A DNA stretch of 64,000 nt from Aliivibrio sp. S4MY1. Lineage in GTDB: Bacteria; Pseudomonadota; Gammaproteobacteria; Enterobacterales; Vibrionaceae. The translations under genes and the position numbers were made by a program. Location: positions 306,429 through 370,428 of the forward strand of contig NZ_JARACP010000002.1 in the NCBI RefSeq assembly GCF_028765545.1, read 5' to 3'. How positions within the stretch are numbered: the first letter of the stretch is position 1; each line of letters starts with the position of its first letter. The notes beneath the pieces were generated by a model. The model saw only the letters and a list, made by a program, of their open reading frames with translations. It did no database searches and had not been told where the DNA came from. Positions 15,737 through 23,790 of this stretch are shown here, in pieces.

Positions 15737-18409
15737 CTATCTCATCTTAACTATTTTTTCTAATAAAGTTTCTTTTCTAAATGGTTTAGCAACGTAATCA
15801 TCCATTCCAGATTCATAGCATTTTGAAATATCTTGATCGAGAATGCTTGCTGTTAGTGCAATAATAGGTATTTTTTTTCTGCGCAGTTTTTTCTCGACGG
15901 TTCTTATTTCTTTTGTGGCAGAAAAGCCATCTTTTACTGGCATCATACAATCCATTAGAATTAGTTGGTAATCTTCACTTTCCGTGAATTTATCAATAGC
16001 TTCTTGTCCATTATTTGCGATGTCAAATGTGTAACCCGATCGACTTAAAAACAAAGATGCTACTTTTTGATTAACGAGATTATCTTCTACTATGAGAATA
16101 TGTTGTTTTTCTTTTGTCGTTTTCCTTGACTGAAATAAATGGGATGTAAATTCATCTGTAGTTTTGATTATATTATTTGATTTATTTTCAAAATGGAAAA
16201 TCAAAGAGTTAGCTAGGGTTTTAGCAAAGCGATGCCCAAGTAATGGGTAGGTGATTAAACCATCAATAATAGATTCATAGTTAGTCGCGCTATTTTTATG
16301 TTTTTGTATTAAAACAATAGGGATGTTTGGGTATTTTTCTCTAAGATTTATAAGGTTGTTTCTACCATTTTTTTCCATGCAATTACTTATACAATAAAGG
16401 ATAATCGCTTTTTCATCATCCATTAGATTTATGTCATTAGGTGAGTTTGTTTTTATGACATTGAGTAAATTATGATACTGACACTCGTTCACAATATCCT
16501 GTTCAAAATCACCTCCATTATTTAATAAGATAATAGAGGTATTATCCAATTCTTTAAGTAATAGTCGTTTTTCAGTAACTATTGATGTTTTTATAGAAAA
16601 AGAGAAGGTGCTGCCATGTCCTTTTTTAGATTCTAGTATTAATTTTCCTCCCATGAGTTCGATAAGCTGTTGTGTAATGGAAAGACCTAACCCTGTTCCT
16701 CCATACTGACGGGTTATAGAGCTATCTTCTTGTATGAAAGGTTCAAATATTTTTGTTTGGGCTTCTTTTTCAATTCCGATACCTGTATCTGAAACAGAGA
16801 TATTGATATAACCATTTCTACCTTCTGTAGGAATAAAGTCTGCAGAGATAGTAATACTGCCTTTATGAGTAAATTTAATAGCATTAGAGGTTAGGTTCAT
16901 TAAAATTTGTCTAATTCTATGGTCATCAAGCAATAAATAATCAGGAAGATTAGTTGATATTTTAATAGTTAGTTCAAGATTTTTTTCTGTTGCTTTAGGA
17001 ATACCAATTGAAACTATATCGAATATAATTTCCCTCAAGTTACAGTTATGTGTATGGAGCGCTAAATTTCCGGCTTCTATTTTTGATATATCCAGAATAT
17101 CACTAATTAGAATCAATAAAGTCTGTGAAGAAGTCTCTATTGTGTTTAAATAATCATGTTGTATTGGTGATAGCCTAGTTTCCGATAGAATACCTGATAT
17201 ACCAATAATACCATTGAGTGGTGTTCTTATTTCATGAGACATATTAGCGAGAAAAGAACTTTTAGTTAGGTTAGCTTGCTCGGCTTTATTTTTAGCTAAT
17301 ATGATTTTATTCTCATTTTTAGCCCGCTCAAATACTAGGGAATTAATGTTTTGAGAGAATAAAGCCAATTCATCTTTACCATCCACTTGGATTTGAATAC
17401 TGTAGTCGTGGTTCTTCTCAATTAAATCCATTGTTTTTGTAATGTTTTTTAAATAAGTAATGATACGTTTTGATAGTGATATACCGAGATAAGAGATAGC
17501 AGCCAGTGATAAAATAAGCAGACTTATAAATAATAAAATCGTAATATATGTATTTTTAAATTGAGTTTTTACGTTTTGTTTGAGATCGGTTGCTATTTTT
17601 TGTGTTACTGATTTTATTAATACAAGTCGATGATTTAATGCTTGAGTAGCTGAATTGTTATCAATTTTTGAGTAATCTTTCGCCTTGTTTTTGAGTACAT
17701 CATTACGAAATTTCATGCTTAATGCAAAACTGTCATTACTAAATTTTTTTAGCAATAAATCGATATGAGATGCGTTAGCATCCATCGAAATGAACTGTTT
17801 AATGTACAGTTCTTGGCGATAAAATAAAGAGTTAAGCTCATCGTGATATTGAATTTTTGGACGATTTAGATCGAGATTAATGTACCAATTTTCTTCAGTG
17901 GCCCAATAATTGAGCCATTGAAGTTGAGTAATAACACGCAATTTCTGATTTATGGTGCTTGAAAGGAATAGAGGTTCTTTTGGGCTTTCGATTTCATGTA
18001 TCTTGTTTAATATGTATGAAATCCTATGAGACCACTCTTCGATATCTATAGCCGAGAAGTTGTTTATTTCTGCATTAGTAACGATCAAATCATTAACTGC
18101 ATTGTATAAACTTGGTTTTGTTGCTTCATCAACTTGAGAGCGTAAAAAAGTTAGAGTTATTTTTGATGAAGATTTATCAACATCATTATCATTAGAATAT
18201 AAAGCATTTAAACGCAGATTATGCATTGCAGTAACGTAATTTGAAATCGTTTCATTTAACAGTAGGCGGTCATTTAAAGAATTAAGAGTATTTAACTTCA
18301 GTAGCTGCGTTTGGATTTCCCTTCCTGCAAGCACACATAATATAACCATAGGAAAAACGACTAAAGTAAGTAATCTTGATTTAACAGAAAACTGGTTCAT
18401 TAATGACAT
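15737..18409 (-). CDS. Hybrid sensor histidine kinase
   Basis: This 890-residue inner-membrane protein has TM1 (about 13-30), a helical periplasmic sensor of about 250 residues with no recognised ligand pocket, TM2 (about 288-310), HAMP, HisKA (FLANMSHEIRTPLNG), HATPase (GGTGLGLSI), a degenerate receiver-like segment (about 625-750) lacking clear acceptor residues, and a true receiver at the end (ILIVEDN, LILMDCMMP, AKPF). It has no Hpt domain, so onward transfer needs a separate one; a free Hpt protein is encoded 3 kb away. AAGGATAG precedes the ATG at 18409. It is divergent from rpoQ. Confidence 0.9.
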   Translation of the reverse strand: MSLMNQFSVKSRLLTLVVFPMVILCVLAGREIQTQLLKLNTLNSLNDRLLLNETISNYVTAMHNLRLNALYSNDNDVDKSSSKITLTFLRSQVDEATKPSLYNAVNDLIVTNAEINNFSAIDIEEWSHRISYILNKIHEIESPKEPLFLSSTINQKLRVITQLQWLNYWATEENWYINLDLNRPKIQYHDELNSLFYRQELYIKQFISMDANASHIDLLLKKFSNDSFALSMKFRNDVLKNKAKDYSKIDNNSATQALNHRLVLIKSVTQKIATDLKQNVKTQFKNTYITILLFISLLILSLAAISYLGISLSKRIITYLKNITKTMDLIEKNHDYSIQIQVDGKDELALFSQNINSLVFERAKNENKIILAKNKAEQANLTKSSFLANMSHEIRTPLNGIIGISGILSETRLSPIQHDYLNTIETSSQTLLILISDILDISKIEAGNLALHTHNCNLREIIFDIVSIGIPKATEKNLELTIKISTNLPDYLLLDDHRIRQILMNLTSNAIKFTHKGSITISADFIPTEGRNGYINISVSDTGIGIEKEAQTKIFEPFIQEDSSITRQYGGTGLGLSITQQLIELMGGKLILESKKGHGSTFSFSIKTSIVTEKRLLLKELDNTSIILLNNGGDFEQDIVNECQYHNLLNVIKTNSPNDINLMDDEKAIILYCISNCMEKNGRNNLINLREKYPNIPIVLIQKHKNSATNYESIIDGLITYPLLGHRFAKTLANSLIFHFENKSNNIIKTTDEFTSHLFQSRKTTKEKQHILIVEDNLVNQKVASLFLSRSGYTFDIANNGQEAIDKFTESEDYQLILMDCMMPVKDGFSATKEIRTVEKKLRRKKIPIIALTASILDQDISKCYESGMDDYVAKPFRKETLLEKIVKMR

Positions 18410-18899
18410 AGCACACTATCCTTGTTGGAAAAAATCATCCAAATTGACCTATCTTATGATCATAGGATATTAAATTTAAAAGGGTAGTGGGTTACGTTAT
18501 TTTTTTAAAACAACACTAGAGTATTAGCTCTTATTTAAGATATGAACTTACATCTAAAGAGTTAATAAATACTGAATAATAGGTGATGAAATTAAAGGTG
18601 ATTCAGAAGATAATCGACTACACATTTGAGAGAGGATAAAACCACGTTCATAATCTTTACTGTTAATTTTGTATTTAATTTCGTCAATATTTTGAAATTA
18701 AACGCGCCAACATATTGGCGTCTCAGTAATGATATTTTTAACCTTCCAATTGTGATGTTTCCCACAGATTTATTATTCACATATGCTGTTTTATCATATG
18801 GAATTGCGTATTGCCGCTATGTGTCTCATAGTTAATTTAACCTTCTGAACATACAGAAGGACAAAAAAATGATTAGTTCGCTAGGTGCAAGGATGTATT
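18410..18899. other. Intergenic control region upstream of rpoQ
   Basis: This region of 490 bases separates the kinase gene from rpoQ. It contains the inverted repeat CGCCAACATATTGGCG (18705-18720, 6-bp arms) and an AT-rich stretch near 18558-18580 that loosely resembles a LuxR/LitR-type box. A TGG...TTGC pair at about 18799-18814 is one base too widely spaced for sigma-54. No tRNA or protein gene is evident. Confidence 0.5.
18705..18720. promoter_or_regulatory. Inverted repeat, possible operator upstream of rpoQ
   Basis: CGCCAA-CATA-TTGGCG has perfect 6-bp arms in otherwise AT-rich DNA, 180 bases before the rpoQ start. Its GC content stands out from the surroundings. The binding protein is unknown, and an RNA hairpin in a long leader is the alternative. 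Confidence 0.4.
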
Positions 18900-19781
18900 A
18901 TGGAACGCTCAAAGAAAGAAATGAAGCCGATGGTTACTGATGCATTAGACAGTTACGCCATATATTTAAAAGATATAAATAGGTATCAATTACTTACAGC
19001 AAAAGAGGAGCTTGATTATAGCCGTTTATATAAATCTGGTTGTATAAAATCCAGAGACAAATTAATTGAATCTAATTTACGCCTTGTTGTTAAAATTGCC
19101 AATAAATATAGAAGCCGAAATCAAAAGGAATTGACACCTTTAGATATGATCGAGGAAGGAAATATAGGTTTAATCAAAGCTATTGATAAATTTGATCCTG
19201 AATTAGGCTACCGTTTCTCTACTTACGCGGTATGGTGGATTAAGGAATCCATTGAAAGTGCATTGTATAATCACTCAAGAACAGTACGCTTACCAGTACA
19301 TATAACCAAAGAGTTGAATACTTACCTTAGGGCTGCTCGCGAGTTAACAAAATCACTTAAAAAAGAGCCGTCGATTCGTGATATATCTGAATATTGTGAA
19401 AAAGATGCCATTAAAGTAAATAAAATAATGGGGTTAACTTCTTGTTCTTCAACGAATAGAACTGCATTAATCGAAGATCATTCGCCTCTTCATGTTGAAT
19501 TATGTGAAAATAACAATGTGAATAACCCTGATGATTTTTTATCAAAGAATAACCTTGAAGATAATCTGTCATTATGGATAGGTACACTTCATTGTAGAGA
19601 GAAACAAATTATTATTAATCGATATGGACTTTTTGGTAGTGAGGTAAAAACATTAGAAGAATTAGGAGGAGACTTAAATCTGTCAAAAGAGAGAGTTAGG
19701 CAAATACAATCAGAAACCTTAATAAAGTTGAACACTATATTTAAAACAAACAAGTTAAATCTAGAAGTCGCTCTTGGATAG
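18900..19781 (+). CDS. rpoQ: RpoQ, RpoS-like sigma factor
   Basis: This 293-residue sigma-70 family factor resembles RpoS but is shorter. Region 1.2 is at about 10-40 (DSYAIYLKDINR), region 2 is at about 50-115 with NLRLVVKIANKY and the core -10 recognition segment (FSTYAVWWIKESI), then region 3, and region 4 ends with the helix-turn-helix NLSKERVRQIQSE (about 260-272). No region 1.1 is present. I start at the ATG at 18900, with AAGGA 7-8 bases upstream; an in-frame GTG at 18885 has no such site. In V. fischeri RpoQ is induced by quorum sensing through LitR and affects luminescence, motility and chitinase activity. Confidence 0.9.
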   Translation: MERSKKEMKPMVTDALDSYAIYLKDINRYQLLTAKEELDYSRLYKSGCIKSRDKLIESNLRLVVKIANKYRSRNQKELTPLDMIEEGNIGLIKAIDKFDPELGYRFSTYAVWWIKESIESALYNHSRTVRLPVHITKELNTYLRAARELTKSLKKEPSIRDISEYCEKDAIKVNKIMGLTSCSSTNRTALIEDHSPLHVELCENNNVNNPDDFLSKNNLEDNLSLWIGTLHCREKQIIINRYGLFGSEVKTLEELGGDLNLSKERVRQIQSETLIKLNTIFKTNKLNLEVALG

Positions 19782-19836
19782 AGAGGAGGCTTAGGCTTTT
19801 CTGTAATGTGATTAGTATGATTTATAGGTGGTTTGT

Positions 19837-21426
19837 ATGGATATAAATGTCTTATTTAAGATGCTCACAGTTCTTAATTTTTTAGCTCTGTTTGGTTCAA
19901 TTTTTTTCATGTATAAAATTGGAAAGCTAGGTTCTCAAACATTAAGAACATATTTATCAATAATTACTGTTGTTTACGTAGTTGGTTTTTTATATTCAGA
20001 ATATTACTTTATAAACCATGGTTTTTTTAATGAGTCAGATTCCTTTGCTCTTATTGTAGTGACGGTGTCAATACAGATGTTAGTTATTGTGTTATATATA
20101 ATAACTCAATTTATACGCAACTTTTCACAGGAGGATGAAAAGAATAATATATTTGAGTCAAATTATAATAACGCTACCTATAAAAAAGCAATTTTAAGTA
20201 AGATAGAACTTGGTACCCCATTTAACATTATTAAAGTTAAGATCATTAACCATAGGAAGCTTATTGATGTCTCATCAGAGAGTCAGTTTAGTAAGATGTT
20301 GTCACTTTCTGTTTTAGAGCTAAAAAAAACATTGAAGGATTCGCATTTAGAGTTTTACTCTAATTCTAGAGAAATTATTATTATTGGTTATTCAACAGAT
20401 AGAGAAGAAATTAAGCGTTTGGCTTATATGGTATATGAGGCATTAATTCTTCCAATACAAATGAAAAAACAGAATATTCTACTTCAACCAGTGATTGGTT
20501 GTGTTATTTCATCATCTGATGTTGAAAGTAGTGAAGTACTTTTAAAGCAAGCAGACATTGCATGCTATAAAGCCAAAAAACTAGGGGTAAGTCTTGATTT
20601 TTATCGAAGTACTTACTCTGAATCTATTTACGAAGAGGCTTACATTTTAAATAGATTAATAAATGCGGTCCCAAATAATGAGTTTAAGCTTTATTATCAA
20701 CCTATTGTAAACAGTATCGATCAAACCGTGCATGGTTATGAAGCGCTTATTCGCTGGCCCCAGAGTGATGGGAGTATGATCCCCCCTGATAAATTTATTT
20801 CTATTGCTGAAACAAATAATTATATAAAGGGGATAACTCAATGGGTAGTGAAGCAAGTTTCCCATGATATTGCGGCGTTTAAAAGAGAAAATATACACCC
20901 ATTAGTTCATGTGAATGTATCAACTCTCGACCTTCATGATGAGGATCTTTATAAGCTCCTATTTACATTAGTCACGAATAAACAGTTAGAACCATCAGAT
21001 GTGATCTTAGAGGTGACAGAAAGTGCGCTAATGTCTGATGTTGATACTGCTTATCTTATGTTATCAAAATTATCTGAATTGGGCTTTTATATCAGTATTG
21101 ATGATTTTGGTACGGGTTATTCATCGTTATCATTGCTTAGAGTACTGTCATTTAATCAGATCAAAATAGATCAATCATTTATTCGAAATATGGCTATTGG
21201 TAATAGTGATTATGCTATTGTGGCCTCAACAATTTACCTTGCACATAGTTTAGGTTGCAATGTTGTAGCAGAAGGTGTTGAAGATTTTAATTTGTTTGAT
21301 GAACTTAAAGAGCTAGGATGTGATTATATCCAAGGTTATTGCATTAGTAAGCCAAAAGAGTTTACTGAGATACTTCACTGGTCTTTAAAACAAGTTGAGA
21401 TGAACAAACAAACAGCGATAGCATAA
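19837..21426 (+). CDS. Membrane EAL phosphodiesterase with degenerate GGDEF
   Basis: This 529-residue protein has three N-terminal TM segments (about 3-25, 33-52 and 64-88), a GGDEF-like domain (about 110-260) whose signature is lost (YSNSREI in its place), and an intact EAL domain (about 270-520). The EAL catalytic motifs are present: YEALIRW, HVNVS, LEVTES, SIDDFGTGYSS and AEGVED. It should hydrolyse c-di-GMP and not make it. The ATG at 19837 follows AGGTGG; an in-frame GTG at 19828 is part of that site. It lies 55 bases after rpoQ with no terminator seen between, so it is likely co-expressed with rpoQ and may mediate its motility or biofilm effects. Confidence 0.88.
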   Translation: MDINVLFKMLTVLNFLALFGSIFFMYKIGKLGSQTLRTYLSIITVVYVVGFLYSEYYFINHGFFNESDSFALIVVTVSIQMLVIVLYIITQFIRNFSQEDEKNNIFESNYNNATYKKAILSKIELGTPFNIIKVKIINHRKLIDVSSESQFSKMLSLSVLELKKTLKDSHLEFYSNSREIIIIGYSTDREEIKRLAYMVYEALILPIQMKKQNILLQPVIGCVISSSDVESSEVLLKQADIACYKAKKLGVSLDFYRSTYSESIYEEAYILNRLINAVPNNEFKLYYQPIVNSIDQTVHGYEALIRWPQSDGSMIPPDKFISIAETNNYIKGITQWVVKQVSHDIAAFKRENIHPLVHVNVSTLDLHDEDLYKLLFTLVTNKQLEPSDVILEVTESALMSDVDTAYLMLSKLSELGFYISIDDFGTGYSSLSLLRVLSFNQIKIDQSFIRNMAIGNSDYAIVASTIYLAHSLGCNVVAEGVEDFNLFDELKELGCDYIQGYCISKPKEFTEILHWSLKQVEMNKQTAIA

Positions 21427-21435
21427 CGTATGGTT

Positions 21436-21479
21436 CATAAGTCCCCCAGAGATCATCAGATTAACGTGGGGGGATTATG
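21436..21479. terminator. Terminator-like hairpin between convergent genes
   Basis: A stem of about 13 bp (CATAAGTCCCCCA against TGGGGGGATTATG, with one mismatch and one wobble) starts 9 bases after the EAL gene stop and precedes the end of the minus-strand Hpt gene. It could serve both. Confidence 0.6.
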
Positions 21480-21521
21480 TTTGTTACTTTATTTAAGTAG
21501 AAGAGGATTGATTTTTCTCTT

Positions 21522-21848
21522 TTAAGAAAGGTACTGATTCATTTGGTCTGAAATATTTTTTAGCTCAGAGATAACTGACTCTATGATTTCAGCGTCCGGC
21601 TTAGTATCGCTTTTTGATAGTCTTTCAATTTCTTTTATTTGAGAAATAGTATCTATTTCAAATAAGTTCCCTAAAGCTCCAGAAAGAGTGTGTGTGGTAT
21701 TGTAAAGTGCGATTAGATTATCGCTATCATACTCTAGGCGTATTTTTTGAATGATGCATGCATTTTCATTAAGGTATAGCGAAAATAACTCTTGTATAAT
21801 CGCCTCGTCTCCTTCAAACATATCTTCTAACGCTGGGATGTTAATCAT
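21522..21848 (-). CDS. Stand-alone Hpt phosphotransfer protein
   Basis: This 108-residue protein is a single histidine phosphotransfer domain. The phosphorylatable histidine lies in THTLSGALGNL (about His53). Acidic helices flank it and no TM or signal peptide is present. I start at ATG 21848; an upstream in-frame TTG at 21866 is less likely. It is transcribed alone. The nearby hybrid kinase (15737-18409) lacks an Hpt domain and the receiver-TPR protein (13983-15725) lacks a phosphodonor, so this protein is the natural bridge; that pairing is inferred from location. Confidence 0.85.
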   Translation of the reverse strand: MINIPALEDMFEGDEAIIQELFSLYLNENACIIQKIRLEYDSDNLIALYNTTHTLSGALGNLFEIDTISQIKEIERLSKSDTKPDAEIIESVISELKNISDQMNQYLS

Positions 21849-22166
21849 AGATGGTTCTCGTATCAATAAACTATATGCTTAATATAGGATATAAATTTTT
21901 TTAATCAAAAAGACACCAGATAGTTCTTATTGAATATTCTTGCTAAAAGATTTAGTAGAGAGTTTTATAAAGTGAAAAATAAATAGATAGATACTATAGC
22001 CATCAATGATTAGTTGTTTTTTTATTCAAAAGTAATAAAAATCAATCAACTAGGTTTACTTTTAATCAAGCAGACATTTTTTTTCAAAAAAGGCTTGCGC
22101 CTGATCTCATTTTCTCTATAATGCGCGACATCACTTGATGAGGCGAATGCTTCAGAAGAGTCCCGT
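21849..22166. other. Intergenic region before the tRNA cluster
   Basis: Most of these 318 bases are AT-rich without recognisable genes. The right end carries the tRNA promoter (22095-22122) and a short leader. Confidence 0.6.
22095..22122 (+). promoter_or_regulatory. tRNA operon promoter
   Basis: TTGCGC, a 16-base spacer and a perfect TATAAT are followed at once by GCGCG, the GC-rich discriminator typical of stringently controlled stable-RNA promoters. It lies 45 bases before the first tRNA. Confidence 0.8.
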
Positions 22167-22257
22167 GGAGGGATGGCTGAGTGGTCGAAAGCACCGGTCT
22201 TGAAAACCGGCAACCGTTAATAGCGGTTCTAGGGTTCAAATCCCTATCCCTCCACCA
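22167..22257 (+). tRNA. tRNA-Ser (anticodon UGA)
   Basis: The acceptor stem GGAGGGA pairs with TCCCTCC. The anticodon stem-loop CGGTCTTGAAAACCG shows anticodon TGA, and a long variable arm (CAACCGTTAATAGCGGTT) marks a serine tRNA. CCA is encoded. Confidence 0.97.
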
Positions 22258-22307
22258 CAATCCTATTGTTGAGCTAAATTAGCTTGATGATGAAAAAGAT
22301 ATAGTGT

Positions 22308-22383
<76 letters not shown>

Positions 22384-22413
22384 TATTTTCTCTTTATGAG
22401 ATGCAATACCTGT

Positions 22414-22489
22414 TCCCTTTTAGTTCAGTTGGTAGAACGGCGGACTGTTAATCCGTATGTCGCTGGTTCAAGTCCAGCAAAGGGAGCCA
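22414..22489 (+). tRNA. tRNA-Asn (anticodon GUU)
   Basis: This is a 76-base cloverleaf with acceptor TCCCTTT / AAAGGGA, anticodon loop CTGTTAA (GTT) and T-arm GTTCAAGTC. CCA is encoded. It is the last tRNA and a terminator follows it. Confidence 0.97.
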
Positions 22490-22497
22490 CCTTTAAG

Positions 22498-22532
22498 AAC
22501 GCCGCTTGATAGCAATATCAAGCGGCGTTTTT
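22498..22532 (+). terminator. Terminator of the tRNA operon
   Basis: A 13-bp perfect stem (AACGCCGCTTGAT / ATCAAGCGGCGTT) with a 6-base loop is followed by a T-run, 9 bases after tRNA-Asn. Confidence 0.93.
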
Positions 22533-22686
22533 GTATTTGCAGATTATGAAATGATAAGTCTTTATTTCGAATATATTTACGTGTTTGTCTCATAAGTTGT
22601 TGTTTTTCTAATTATAGAATGTGCTTTAATTCGTTTCGTCACTTTACAACACTAGAAAGCCCAGCACTGCATTCAAGGATGAATAA

Positions 22687-22716
22687 TACCAATCCCAGTA
22701 ATTAATTGCGTTGGTA
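22687..22716. repeat. Short intergenic inverted repeat
   Basis: TACCAA at 22687 and TTGGTA at 22711 flank an AT-rich core that itself contains AATTAATT. It resembles short palindromic intergenic elements seen in Vibrio genomes, but only this one copy was noticed in the window, so the repeat status is unproven. Confidence 0.3.
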
Positions 22717-22717
22717 T

Positions 22718-22759
22718 AAAAAAGCCTCTGACTAATATTATTAGTCAGAGGCTTTTTTT
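22718..22759. terminator. Bidirectional terminator
   Basis: A long perfect stem (AAAAAAGCCTCTGACTAATA paired with its complement) ends in a T7 run on the plus strand and a T6 run on the minus strand. It serves the minus-strand DUF1097 gene, whose stop is 33 bases away. The remaining bases between 22533 and 22717 show no gene. Confidence 0.92.
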
Positions 22760-22792
22760 GAATAACGTCTATATTATCCTGAAACGTGCTCT

Positions 22793-23272
22793 TTAGTTTC
22801 TTCTGACTTCAATCAACTTACTCGCTTCTAATTTTTCTTTTAGCCACAAACCAGATGTCTTCATCGCATAAGCAAAGACACTTCCCAAGATTAGTGAAGG
22901 AATAACTAACTGCCAGTTACCATTTGAAGCAAAAGTGGCACATGAACCAATGAAAGTTCCTGGAATAAAGCTTAACCAGCTCTTCTTTGCTTGTGCACAC
23001 ATAAAGAAAGCAACAATAGCTGTAATAACATAACCAATGATTTCTAGGTTTACCATTGAAGAAAGTTTGATGATGACCATAGCCCAAAATACACCACTAA
23101 GATTAGTAGCAATACTTAACCCTATGCCTTTTATACCATCAGTAGGAGAGGCAAAGTAGGTAGTACAACCAAGAAAACCAGCCCAACTTAATAGGCCTAA
23201 GCTAACAGCTACCCAGCCCCAAAGACCAGAAAGAATACCTGTAGTAATAGCAATGGCAATTAGTGTACTCAT
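22793..23272 (-). CDS. DUF1097 inner-membrane protein (YcdZ-like)
   Basis: This 159-residue hydrophobic protein has about five TM segments (first at 4-24, others at about 33-50, 57-75, 78-95 and 118-137). The overall pattern, including GFLGCTTYFASP and the short polar tail, fits DUF1097, the family of E. coli YcdZ. Its function is unknown; small membrane permeases or micro-compartment-linked roles have been suggested for relatives. It is transcribed alone and followed by a strong terminator. Confidence 0.75.
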   Translation of the reverse strand: MSTLIAIAITTGILSGLWGWVAVSLGLLSWAGFLGCTTYFASPTDGIKGIGLSIATNLSGVFWAMVIIKLSSMVNLEIIGYVITAIVAFFMCAQAKKSWLSFIPGTFIGSCATFASNGNWQLVIPSLILGSVFAYAMKTSGLWLKEKLEASKLIEVRRN

Positions 23273-23790
23273 GGTTATACCTATAATCGATTATTTGTTA
23301 ATTACTTATCATAATGTCTTTAATTACGATTTTTAGTGATTTAAATCTCCTTAATTAACTATTGTTACATTGCTCTCTTTAGAAATTGAGAGTGCAATCG
23401 ATTACATGTATGTAAGGTGAAAATGTAAATAGAAAAATAAAGTTTTAAGAAAATACACGCATACATGTAAAACTTTATTTCACTGTGAATTAAGTATCTT
23501 GGGGTTGTAATATGTATTGTTAGTCTTAAATTTTTATTTTGCACCTCAGTTGGTTGGGGGTTATTGTGGGTTACCTCACATAATGATAATTATATTTTTA
23601 GTGAAATAACTAGTATTCCGTTCTGTTATAAGTTGATGTAACTCTCATTATTTTAATTTATACCGTGAAATATAGGATTAAGTGTGATTCAAAGCATAAA
23701 TTGGATTTATCTTAATTTGTAAAGTTAAAAAACTTTTGTATTGTAATTCCAGATTTGAATTTTAATTACTTTATTTTTAGGAATGGAATC
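23273..23790. other. Intergenic region DUF1097 gene / chitobiase
   Basis: These 518 bases of AT-rich DNA lie between two divergently transcribed genes and must hold both promoters. No ORF, RNA gene or strong palindrome was recognised. The chitobiase ribosome site AGGA is at 23779-23782. Confidence 0.5.

Noticed and set aside
18795..18820. Possible sigma-54 promoter upstream of rpoQ (TGGAATTGCGTATTGC)
   Set aside because: GG and GC are 11 bases apart instead of 10, and the CAC part is absent.
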